Assembly: GCA_013350335.1 (NCBI GenBank)
Contig: CM023539.1
Coordinates: 39,480,631 to 39,544,630, forward strand
DNA: 64,000 nt
Direction of reading: 5' to 3'
Source of the DNA: Chimonanthus salicifolius
Taxonomy: Eukaryota; Streptophyta; Magnoliopsida; Laurales; Calycanthaceae
This document shows, piece after piece, positions 23,601 through 36,313 of the stretch. The translations under genes were made by a program, and so were the position numbers. Position 1 is the stretch's first letter, and each line of letters begins with the position of its first letter. Below the pieces are notes generated by a model that saw only the letters and a program-made list of their open reading frames with translations, was not told the DNA's origin and ran no database searches.

Positions 23601-26600
23601 ATGTTGGTCCCATAGTAAGCGTATTGGTCTTATGTTAGACATGTTGGTCCTATGATAGACATTGGTTCTACGAATGTATGAGTTACACCCATGGATGGAT
23701 TATACCCATGGAGTGATTATATTCATGGATGGTTATTACCCATGGATAGATGATACTCACTGATGGAGAGTTACCAGGGATGGATGATGAATCCCATGGA
23801 TATTGTTCCCGTGGTAGACATATTGGATTCATGCCTAAATATTGATTATACAATGGGCATATTGACTCCATGATAGATATAGTGGTCCCATGGTAAACGT
23901 ATTGGTCTCATGGTAGACGTGACGGTTCTTTAGATAAATATTATTTTCTCATGGATGGTTATTCCCATGGAGGGCTTTGTGACCATAGATGAGTATTGTA
24001 TACCGTGGATAGATATTCCCACGGAGGACATTGATTCCCTAGAGGATTGGACCTATACTTAGAGTATTGTCCCCGAGGAGGGATGTATTTATGTTCAGGT
24101 ATAGGTTCCATGGTTGAGGTTTATCCCATGTGTGACATTGACCCCATGGTTGACGGTGTTCTCATGGTTGGTATAGACCCGTGATTGGCTAGACCCGTGA
24201 TAGATGAGATCTATTCTAATGATGAGGCTCATGATAGGATAATTAGAATGTCTTGATGTGACATCATGAATAGCACGGGGTAAGTGCCATGAAATAAATG
24301 AATTGAGAACTATATAGGATCTGATCTCCATTGGAGTATGTAGGCAGCTGATAATTTAGTTTGATCAAATCAAGGATCCAATCAGTGTTGGATCCGTATG
24401 AATTTCGCAACACGTGTAGGTGTCAAGTGTTTGGACTACGAGTTGTGTATGCTTCAGAGTTAAAAAATATATATTATTGTTTCTCACGTGTTCGTTGGGT
24501 CGGGCCGTCACAAGCTAGACCCTCATTGCTACATGGAGTTGAATGTTGGGGAACAAAGAAATGACAAGAAGACAAAGTAAAGGTGGCCAAGACACACATG
24601 CCAATATGGTTTTGTGAATTAACAAAAAAACCAAAATAGAATTAGGAATAACTAGTTGAGAGGAAATCAATTGGTGGCTCCAATAGAAGAGAATGATGGA
24701 ACATCATCTACTTGGGCATGTCTATAGAATTTTTTTTTATTTTTTGAATAGATAAAATAAAATTTATTAATGAAAACATAACAATACAAGAAGAGATCAT
24801 TGTTGGTGGGGATCAGGGATTCAAATGAGGCAGAACTCCTCAATATTAGAAGAGGTCTGACCATCTGGACAGTCTATGGGCATGGTAAATTAGTGAATGA
24901 AAGGGACTCGAGCCATGGGGCTAAAACGGCCTCCCTGGATGACCTTTCAAAAGTACTCATTTGCATGAGTCATGTGGCCAAGTAAAGAAGCCATACTACC
25001 AAGCAAAGGGAAAAATACAATTTATATTACCCATAAAACATGATTGCTGGAACAAGAACTGTCTACTTTCCAATTTAGCCTTTCAAAATAAGTTGAGATG
25101 GGGTGTCATGAGCAACAATATTCTTGAATGTAGTTGATGGCAGATTACTTGTCTGATGTTATTTTAGTTATTACTCAACATCATCTAAGTCAATTATCCC
25201 ATCAATGTAGAGTTGGTATTTATATTTGGGTTTGACAAATTGTTTCCATGGGCTGAACTGCCTATCTGATACCCAGGGGACTTGAACCACAGCCTTTAAG
25301 TTGTAACAACAAGCCCTTGGTAGTTGTTCTAGAGAAGAATGTGATGTAACGTTTAGAGGAGATCAACTGGACCATTAGCCTTTTCATCTCTTTAAGTCCC
25401 ATTGAAAAAGGAGACTCCAAACAACCATACTTCCCAATAGTTTAGTTTGAAATTATCACAAAGGAGTCTAGAATTAGTGTGTCTTCCTTAATTGATGAGA
25501 GACCCTATTATTTATATTTATAAAGAAAAGGGAATACAAACATGGAAGATACAATAAAAAAGGAAAACCCTAAAGTTGGTAAGTACAATATTGGTAAGCA
25601 TCAATTAAGGAAAAGACTAAATTGGAAAATACAATAATAGTAACTGATAAATTAAATAAATTGCTAATTATATCTCAAACCCCCCAAACCGCCCCCCCCC
25701 CCCCCCCCCCCCCCCCCCACCAAAAAAAAAAAAAAAAACGTCAAGCAGGTCCCACTTGAGTTTGAACACATTGAACTTGACGATCCAATGACAATGCGAT
25801 TTGATGGAGCGAATGCAGATCAACAAGAATCTCCAAAAATCGAGCCTGATCAAACCTGGAACCAACTGATGTCCCATAGCAGCATGTACCGGAACAAGAA
25901 GGAACGGTGGAAACTCAGTTCTTAAAACAGCAAAGCTGCACGCCACCTTACAGAAGTATAGTTCTCCAAAAATGGGCATGGCGCCGGCAGAAAATGTACC
26001 AGCGATCGGATCTGATGCCTGAAATTGTTGCTGCAAAGGGAAGAAACACTGGGAATGCTTCAGAAGACAGAGGAAGTAATGAGAATCCGCTACAAAAGTC
26101 CGTCACAAAGAGAAACCGATCCAAAGAAAATGCCGAAGTCCGGTGAGGAACAGTAATACTCCTTTTCTGCCGCTCCTTCTGCAACGACTATTGACGTCCG
26201 AGAAACCCATTTTTTGGATTTTTTCCCTTCGATCCACGTGGATCTTGACCCTTTGCAACTAGATCAACACCACCAGAGTCTCCCCTGCCCACCTCCCTAT
26301 GCCCCAAGTTGACCTTGGATTACGATGGGGGCCCAGATGATGCTTTTCTTCCCTGGTCACCTTCTGACTAGGAACTCTATTTCTCAGATTTTTCTGCAAG
26401 ATCTGCAAGGATACAGGACTTCTGCCACGAGGCTGCTCACCACCAGAGTCACTCCTAAGCCTGGTTTCCATCCTACTTGGTGGCCCCCCTTCCATCACCG
26501 GTGGGCCCCTCTTTTTGGCTTTTTCTCCAATGGTTGTTCGGGACGTCTAACTTCCCATTTTTTAGTTTTTTTCTTAAGATCTGCAAGGAACCAACATTTC

Positions 26601-29600
26601 AGCCTTTGGGATTTGAACCACCACTGTTGACCATCCTTCTATCTTGCATCTGCCTGGCTTCCTCTCCACTATGTGATTCATGGGACCCACTGCTGCAATT
26701 TTTTTTTTCTCCCATATCCTTGTCTGAATAAATAAAATCGTCTCTCCCTTCCTTTTGTTTGCTAGATGATCCACCATTTTCCTCCCAGATCTAATTCTCC
26801 AGTCCTTTGACCTTTCCTTTTAGAAACTTTTTTTCCATGCATTTTGTGGGTGGTTAATAGGGTCATCTTTGTTTGTTCCCTTAGATCTATAGTCTTTCTT
26901 CAAATTTGAACCAATAATTCTTTGCCCTAAATTACATATGTATGGTGCGATTTTGAGTTTGAATGCCAGTAGAACCCTCTGAGACATATTCTTTGGTTTT
27001 GTTGAATGGAGGTTTATGTTTTTATCCGTTTTATTGTTCCTGCCCAATCTGGGGAGGGAAATGAACTAAAACCACCTGACAGATGGGTTAGCCTTCCAAA
27101 AATGGCTGGGAAAGTGGAGGTTCCCGTCTTCAAAGGCCGGACCGGAGACCAGATCAAAGGTCGTGAAGGAACGGAAGCTAATGAGCAGCTTATAGGCCCA
27201 AATCTGATTCTGGAATGACAGGAGAAGGACTTGTGTAGAACCGTTGAAACGTCTTCTCCTTCTGCTGGTTGCAGCAAAACCAGTAGAGGGAGAGGGAGAA
27301 AGTACAATGTGGCTTTTCTCTCTTGAAATCAAAGGCGCAGGATCGAAATTCTTTTTTTAGACTGATACCATGTTGAATAATAAATTAGTGTGTCTTCCTT
27401 AATCAAGGAGAAACCCTATCATTTATATTTATAGAGAAAATGTAATACAAATATTGAAGATAAAATAAAAGAGGAAAGCCCTAAAGTTGGTAAGTATAAT
27501 ATTGGTAAGCACCAATTAAGGAAAAAACTAAATTGAAAAATACAATAATAGTAACTGATAAATTTCAGAAACAACTAAATATATCTCAACAGCTACCACA
27601 TAATAAAATGGGATTTGATGCTTTAAGGGAGTTTTGTAGCCCAAATATCATGCCAAAAACTGATTCTAGTGTCGGATCGGGCTTTGTAACGACCTATCCC
27701 TCTAGCACAATATTGTCCACTTTGGGCTTGAAAAACTCTCATGGCTTTACATTGGACTCAAGTGTCACCTTTAGGCCCAAAAGGCCTTGTTCTAGTATCA
27801 GAGTATGCAGCCACAATATTGTCCTCTTTGAGCCCTCGGGTCAACCCCCCCCCGGAACCCCCAAGGTTTTGTTCCTACCACGTGGCCCGTTCACGCCTAG
27901 GAGGCCTTGTGCTAGAAGGGAGGGATGCTCCCTCATATATTCCACAACCAATGTACTCTCTTGGGCAGTATGGGACAATTTTCTATGCCCTCAAGGCCAA
28001 CTTTCACCTACACAAACAGTCCCCACTAGGAGAGGGGCATCACAATCCACGCCCCTTAAAACCAGAGTCGTCCCTGGCTCTACTAAATACACAAGTAGAG
28101 AGTTGAACCGTTCTCTGATTCCTTTATAACGACCCGTCCCTCCAACACAATATTGTCCGCTTTAAGCCCATACGCCGGCCCGCACGGCTTTGCATTGGCG
28201 AGCCAACCCAAGATGGTTGCCAAAAGCCTTGTGCTAGAAGGAATGAGGCATCCACATATATCTTAGAGACATTCCACCCCACAGGCGATGTGGGACTTTG
28301 TTCGCCCAACACTGGCAAAAATCTTTCTGTCCCACACGCCCCACACTCTGCTCAGAGCGGGGCATTACATTTAGATTAATTTCAAGGGAAAATCATTTAG
28401 CACAAGGTTGTTTTTCACATGCCTGATGCTCTACCTCTAGTTGCTTTAACTTTATAACCCTAGTTTTGGACTCCACAATTATCTAGAAGAATGATTTCCA
28501 CGTGCCTTCCTAATTGAGGCTCAGCCTCCACAACCATTTGCAGATGAGTGTTACTGTTTAAAATAATATTTTAATTATTCTCTATTTACAATTGTGTGGA
28601 GGAAATTATGTAATATTGTAAATTATTTCACTTTAAGTCTTTCAATTAGTTTAGGGGAGAGAAGAATAATAATCTTGCAATGTCTCGTAAATTAAAACAC
28701 ACTTTTTGTTTTGAGTACAATGATCCAATGCTTAAGAATGAGATCCACACCTTTGAAGCAATCTCAAGGCAATTGAAAGTGCCATTAAAGATGGAATGCT
28801 AAACTCCTGATTTTCACAATATGTACTAATAAACGGCTCCAAACTTGGAACATTATCTCCAACATAGTCTCCAAGTTTTATGTGGTTGACAACTTCATCT
28901 ACAGTAATAGAAATCATAAAATATTACACTGAAATCTCTGGTTAAATCCTCAAGCTTATCAATCTAAAAATAAAATAAAATTAATAAAAATTAAAGAAGT
29001 TAAAAAAAGCACTTACAACCAAACAAATTCTCTATGGATTTAATAAGAGGGTCAGTAATTCGGTCACAAGGAATATCTACAAGATGGAAGCAATCATCTG
29101 CAACAAAAATGCGACTAGGTTGCACAGGGTCAACCTTGGGTAACTGCAATAACACATGCCCCACTCGACTCAAAATTGCAGGATCCCTAGCAAACCATCC
29201 TGGATGGCAAATATTTGTTAATAAAATTCAGATGAGATGAACATCATAGCAATTATTCATATGCATGATTTGTTCCTGAAAGTCTTCATAAAAAAAACGA
29301 AATAGACTGTAGATTCAAAAGTTGTGAAGAGCATTATAGGAGCAGAACAGAATAGAGTGAGAGAAGTGGAGCAGCAGTCCTCAAAATGTATGAAAATGCA
29401 AAAAGTTAGACAATGCCTGTGTAAGTGAGGGCAATGGGAATGATTAAGCCAAACTTCATATGGCAATAAACTGTATGTATATCCCTCTTTGCCAATTTGG
29501 CAGTTGTTATCTTAATATAAATTATACTTGCACGAATGCCGACGCATGTTATGATACCTACTTTTCAGCTACTTGGAGGATAGATTCTATTGTTCAGCGG

Positions 29601-30939
29601 AGACTTTCTTTTCTTGCTTCGTTGTTTTGTTTTTCTTCTTCTCTTTTTTTTTGGGGGCTTAATTCTCTTAGGCCTTGTGTTTTCCGTGATGTATTTATCT
29701 CTTTTTTAATAAAAGTCTCTTCTGTTACTGTTAAAAAAAAAAAGTAGTGTGCACAGCATAACTGTATAAAGGTTGCTTTTTGTTATAACAAAATATCTTG
29801 TTGAAAGGCAAAAAAATATTAATTAGGATACAGTACGACTCAACATAGAAGCAGACTAAACTAAACAGTATAAATATCAATACGTATAATCTCATACAAA
29901 TAAGACATTCGACTAAACTCTCTTTGCCAAACCAGTCATCCACCCCATGGATGATAAAGTACTTAAGGTGGAAGTGCATTGATCATGAAGGAGAACAAGT
30001 CACTAAGGTTCCTGATGATTTCTTGATGCATAATAAATATGCATGCATCTAACGAGATTGGAAGACTGAGACTTGAGAGCTAGCAAAGGTAAAAGGAATA
30101 TTAGCAGTGAAGCAGGGAAAATGTGCACACTAGAATTTTGAAGCAGGGCATTTGTAAAGGTCAAACGGCTTCAGCATTGTTAATACTTCTCTTCCTTCTC
30201 CCTTCCATTGAGGGCAGAAGAATTAACAACATAAGTTCCTATTAGATCCCATTAGGTACTTCATTCCTAGCTTTCCCAGGTGAGCTTTGAGGTTCTGACA
30301 TGATACATTGAATATATACAAGGATCCAGGTATCTTAGGCTGCAGAGCTGAATATCCAAAGAGTATATTCAAAATAGATTAGAACATATATGCATATATG
30401 CACTTACATGAAAATTCTCACCCACACATGGTAGCATTACCAGTCAATGTCAGATTACCCCACGTCATCCATAGATTTACTACATTTCATTTATGATATT
30501 TTGGGATGCTACAAAAGACAGATATTATTTTCCCACTCTTTTTTTCCTTTTATTTGGTTATTTTCCAATTTGGGTGTAAGGAGAAGCATATATATGTTGT
30601 CATTGAGGAATGAAAGCATCATAGATAATTCCACAATTTTCTGCCTTTGGCTAAGAGGTGGATTTCTCCTTGAATAAAAACCAATCTTTCCCTCTGGTTC
30701 TCTACCATTTGGTATCAAAGCCGATGATTGCAGTCACTTTTCTCAACAAAAAAAAAAAAAAAAATCCCTCTCTTGTGGCTCTCAAAAATGGAAAAAAGAA
30801 AAACGGGGGAGAGAGAGAGAGAGAGAGAGAGAAAGAAGATGAGTTGGAGAAAGTTGTACCCAATATAGCCTCCTACCACCGCCATTTTTGCCGCCGCCCA
30901 AGCCACTGTTTCTTTTTCCTCCTCTTTTTTTTTTTTTTT

Positions 30940-30970
<31 letters not shown>

Positions 30971-33900
30971 TGACGGGGGTAACAGATGATGCTACAGTCT
31001 TGAAAGAAAGTGACACTGCTAAGCAAATTATTGGATTGTACTTCATTATTCATGTCAAACCAATACATGCTAAAACTTTTTCTTCCCCTGTATGGATGCA
31101 TGAAATGTTCTATCATGATACCCACTAATGGAACTGGTTATTTGCTATCAAAGCTTCACCCAAACTAAGGATGATAAAAAAAACACAAGCTTCATCATCA
31201 TAGCCAAAATCCATTAATAAAAACACAAGGTTGTTCCATGAAACTTTTAGAAAGATATACTGACTAAAAAATAAGGCAATCTAATAGCATTAAGCAATTA
31301 GAATAATGTTTAGACCTCATGCCTTAGAAGGTATTATCATTATGATGTTCCACTAAATGGATGCATCAATTTCATCCCAGATTAACCAATCAGAGAAAGA
31401 CAAAGGTTAGTCATTTTTAATCTGATAACTAGATTGAAGTCTGAATATGGACTCCTCACCAACAGTATCAAAGCTTTGAGCCATTGGAATTACTCCAACA
31501 GTAGAAACAATGCCATGTGAAGGCCGAAATCCCAATATTCCACAGAAAGCTGCAGGCACTCTTACGCTTCCTCCAGTATCAGTACCTGTAATATGGTATC
31601 AAGAATCAACAGGAACCTTCACAACGTAATTCCATATTGTTGCTGAGTTGAATTTCAGCAACAACTGAGCAGGCTCACTACCGGAACACAAATGATTATC
31701 GTGAATGCATCTATTTAGACAATTCCAACATGCCATGCCCATATCATAAAATATAATTGAAGAATGAAATTTTGCTTTGCAGCATTTTATATTTATTAAA
31801 CCAGGGCCATCAGCCATTAAAAAGTAAGTACAACAGATTTAGACAGTGTAAATAGTTCTGACATTGGACAATAAAAGTCATTATATCTATAACAACAGTT
31901 TTTTTTTTTTTTTTTTTATGACTAAGGTGTCCAGACATCTTAGAGCACCCTACTAATCCTCGGAGCATGTGCAAGCCTCCCTACCCACACATATCGGATA
32001 ACTCTATGGGGTATGGCCCTTTGGGATGGAGTGAAAATTGAACTCAAGACTCCCGCTACCTAAGGCGGGTTCCTAGCAATCACTCCAACCCCTTTGGATC
32101 TACAACAACAGTTTATTAGATCCAAAATCCATTTCACAAGCCCATCTTGTCTCAAAATGAGTTTACCCAACAGTAGCCTTTAAGAGGGTTATTAAGAATG
32201 ATAAAAAAAAAAAGCCCAATATGGGTTAGTTTTAAGTCAGAGAAAAATGAGGTTATTCCAAGCAGTTGAAGAAAGTAGGACCTTCACTAAAACTAGCTTC
32301 TGATATTCCCAATAAAGAATCTGAAAAATCTTCATGTCTTTCATCTCTTACATAGACTAAGCAAAAACATTAAGAATTGTTCTGGATAAATGCTTTATTG
32401 CAACTTGGGCGAGTACAATACGAAGATAATTATATCTATATTTGTGTCTTTCTTTCTATTGCTTCATTACTTAACTAGGAAAAATTAAAAACACTATCCA
32501 TTATTGACTCAGTTTTCACTATTTTCTTTATTATATAATCTGATTGTTGTCTAAATGGTCCTTTCCTACATACTTCTTTCACTGAAACTTAAGGTGTTGT
32601 CCAATCCTTTATTGCTTGTTCTAAGTCAATATAATTAATCCCGTCTCTATTCTTAATAGACATATTCTTAGCATTAAGAGAAATAGAAGTGGATGGCACA
32701 TCTTTACCCTTTGAATATTTTGGAGTTACATTTTTCAAAAACCTAGCCATAATATTCAATCAAAAATTCCTTTTTTAGATTATTAGTATAAATAGTTTAA
32801 TCATGAGAGTGACCCAACAACAGTAACCCTTGCACAACAAGCCCTAAACAAATTTGAAACAGGCAAAAGCAAGTTAATTTGTGTCGAGAGGCCTCGAACC
32901 TCTTTAGATTTACCATTCACCCAACAATCATTGAGCAGAATTTCTTGACAATATTTAGTTTAGTTTTTTCACAATATTTCTCTAAATACTCAAAGTATAG
33001 CAAGAAAGTTAAAAAAAAAAAGGAAGATAGACTTAATATATAATGTGATTGATTTTCTCAAGATACAAAGTACAAGGCTTTATACTCGATAAAAGGCTTC
33101 AACAAAGTGGGGAAAAATAGAGATTTGAAAGGATCGTTGGAAAGGCTCGGGAAAGAGCAAAAAAGAACTTTGAAGGCTGCTTTTTTCACTGATAAAAAAC
33201 AAAATGATAAACTTCCTTTTATAGATGTCGATCTTCACTCGATTAAAATGCTAGATAAGGGTGATATCCCTTCAAACTTTTACCATGGCATTATTACCGC
33301 CACATATTTTACCAACCCTTACTTTTTCTCATTTAACTTTTACCGCATTTGATCTTCACCTTCCACATAGCATGAAAATGCATGGCTCTGATACCAACAC
33401 AAAACTCAACCTTATCTTTCCCCTATTATTTACTATTTAAGATTTTACATTCACATAACTAAAAGAATCAAGAATGAAGGTTGGTGCTCTTGAATTTAGA
33501 GAAATATCATAAAATGACGCTATAAGTGAAAATGAAATAAATTTATTAACAAGTCAAACTAATGTAAATGGAATTTCAAGATTTATATTTAGAAGATGGT
33601 ATACAAAAGTTACTCTAAGGGATGCAGAAGACTATTCTGTTGATATAGCTAGCATATTGGATACAGGTGCTAATATAAGTTGTATAAAGGAATGAATAAT
33701 TCTATTAAGATATTTTAGAAAAACAAAACATATTGTAAATGTAGTCAATCATGAAGAAGTTAAGATAGAACATAAACTAACAAATGCTCATGTTTGCAAA
33801 AATGGAAAATGTATGAAGGTTTCAATATTGCAATTAAAAAACCTCCTGTGGAGTTCACACAAACTATGTTCAACTAGACTCTCATTGAATCTTACCAAAC

Positions 33901-36229
33901 TAACCATATAATAAAAAAATTCTTTCATAGTCTGGAAAAAAAACACCCACCTAAGGAGAAATCTGCAAGCTCTGCAGCAACTGCCACAGCAGAACCACTA
34001 GAAGATCCTCCAGGTACCCGATCCGGAGCACATGGATTTGTGGGAGTACCATAATGCTTGTTTTCTCCATTTATACTGAAAAATGTCACTCCGCAGGTAA
34101 TGTAGGATGAATGCATATGATTTACGATATTTACTTGTGAAGTGATGAAGATTATGATTTTTAATAGGGTTGAGTGGTAAAACAGAACTCAGAAAGTCAA
34201 CCCATACAGATGAGATAAATAGACAGAAGTGCTGGTGATGATATAAGACATTTGATTCACATTCATAATGGAACTAGTGAATTTTTTTTGTAAAATCCAC
34301 AGCTGCAATGCAAATCCCATCCAAAAACTAATTATAACAGTATCATTAAAGACAATAAAGTAAGCCTGAACATTATCTTTTTTTTCCAAATTTATGGTTC
34401 AAGAAGTTTTGCTTTGATTGATGGCACCAAACTAAGATATAAGGAGCATCTCGGAGTATGCCTTGTTGAAAGAAGTTAGTCCTGAAGAATAGATAGATGA
34501 TCGTCTATTCCCTTGTGCATTTGGAAGATTACAGATTGGAAATCATCATTAAGTGAAAAAATGCTTTAATGAACTTTCCCATACAAAACCAACAAAGGAA
34601 AATGGTATGGAAAAAGGATAACAACTAAGAGTAGAAAAAGGAAGATTATCCCAACTAATATGGTTGCCGATTTCCTCACAGCTCCAAACACCACCGAAAG
34701 GGTGACCATCAGCAGCAATATTTGAACTACTAGTAATACAGGCTAAGTTCAATGACACTTATGGTTATATTTATGAACTAAACACCACAAGTAGCAAGGA
34801 AGTCTTGAAGGCTGCATCAAGTGCATCTAACCTGTACGCCATCTCATCCATGATAGTTTTACCAACACAGGTGGCACCACCTTCTAAAATGGTCAAAACA
34901 GGAGGAGCTGTCAAGGTGGCAGCTTCATGGGTCCTCGCCCAGTCGGGATTGCCAAATCCAGTAACATAGCCCTTGACATCAAATCTGCCAATAAGCATAA
35001 CATTTAGAAAGATATTGCATGTGCCTCTCCACACACAGATGCACAGGCACAAGATATTAGTGTTGACAACACTATGACTGTTATGATGAGTAAGCTCCAT
35101 AGTGTGGAAAATATAAAGCGGAGCCCACTTCTCATCAAGATAGAATGTTGGATCAAACCCCCATTAATTGTCACTAGCACAAATATCATCCTGATCAAAC
35201 TCTGATATTTGTCCTTGTATTAAAGCAATGTTCACCCCTTAGTGATCTCACATTTTATCTTAGAAGAGAAAAGTCAATTCAACCCAATGTTGTACATCAC
35301 TTTGGTCCAAATAATATGAAGGTTACACCAAGTCCCAGGAGGTAGGTTTGATCAAACTCTACATTCACAAGAATGGCCCCACAAGTACACTGTTTCCAGA
35401 TAATATAGTACTAATTAGTGAGACAAGAAATTAATAATAATAATAAGCTGGAATTGTAAAGGAAATCCATTGAGTGGAACTATTTGAAAATTAGTTAAAC
35501 AACGACAAAATAAATGGAGTGCAACTTTTTTAGATCTAAGAGGAGGATGAACTTTTTAGAATCGAAAATACTTAGTACAACATTGTAATAAATTTCTATT
35601 GGATACAACAGCAGAACCAAACAAAGGATCTAATTGAGAAATTTGGAAATAGTCATAGGATGTGTAGGCAAGCTAATGGAGTGGTGTTTGATAGAAAAGC
35701 CCCATGTTGATTGAAGGAGAAATTCTATATGCAATCGGATTTCCAATGTTTTACAAGCTAAATGTTGGATGAAGAAAAACAAATAAACAATGGTAACTTG
35801 GATGCATATGCTAAGATCGGATTGGTGGAGTAACATCTAAAGATAGAATTAGAAATGGTTGCATGAGAGAGACCAAAAAGGCAGCTCCCATTGAACGTAG
35901 AACTGTCGTTTGAGATGGTTTTGGACATGTTTGTAGAAGATCAAAAACAACTCTAGTACTATGCAGCACAGATACTCCGAAACCATTCGAATATCCGTGT
36001 CGGGTACGTTTCCGACACGATTACGGCCGAATACGGCTCGGATACGTGTCGGATACGTATCTAATTAAATAAAACATTTTTTTAAATACAGATACGACAA
36101 CAGACACGGCATGGGATACAGCAGCAAAGAAGAAAAGGGGGAAAAAATATATCTTTTCAGTATTATTTTTTTTAACCTCAATAACCATTCACATATTATA
36201 TACTGTAATATTGTAAATATTTTTTAAAC

Positions 36230-36313
<84 letters not shown>

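Larger units (their letters stand above)
21796..24512 (+). mobile_element. Probable 2.7-kb solo LTR of a Ty3-type element in AMI1 intron 6
   Basis: AGCTA is found immediately before 21796 (21791-21795) and immediately after 24512 (24513-24517). The left end TATAATGGCCCAGG looks like a G-to-A changed TGTAATGGCCC start, and the right end is GGGTCGGGCCGTCACA, typical of long Ty3/Gypsy LTRs in plants. Nothing protein-coding, no primer-binding site and no second LTR were seen inside, so recombination to a solo LTR is the simplest reading. The interior is rich in tandem repeats. Confidence 0.65.

Noticed and set aside
23220..24010. Regular-looking short repeats that might suggest a CRISPR array
   Set aside because: Units are imperfect, of variable length and without unique spacers, and the DNA is plainly plant nuclear; it is a minisatellite within an LTR.
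25668..26036. Open frame with a poly-Gly and poly-Phe stretch
   Set aside because: It arises from the C-run and A-run at 25691-25739 in a non-autonomous LTR element.
27685..28369. Cassandra-type TRIM carrying a 5S rRNA promoter
   Set aside because: I looked for 5S internal-promoter motifs and found none; the shared GTCCCACATCG string alone does not make it Cassandra.
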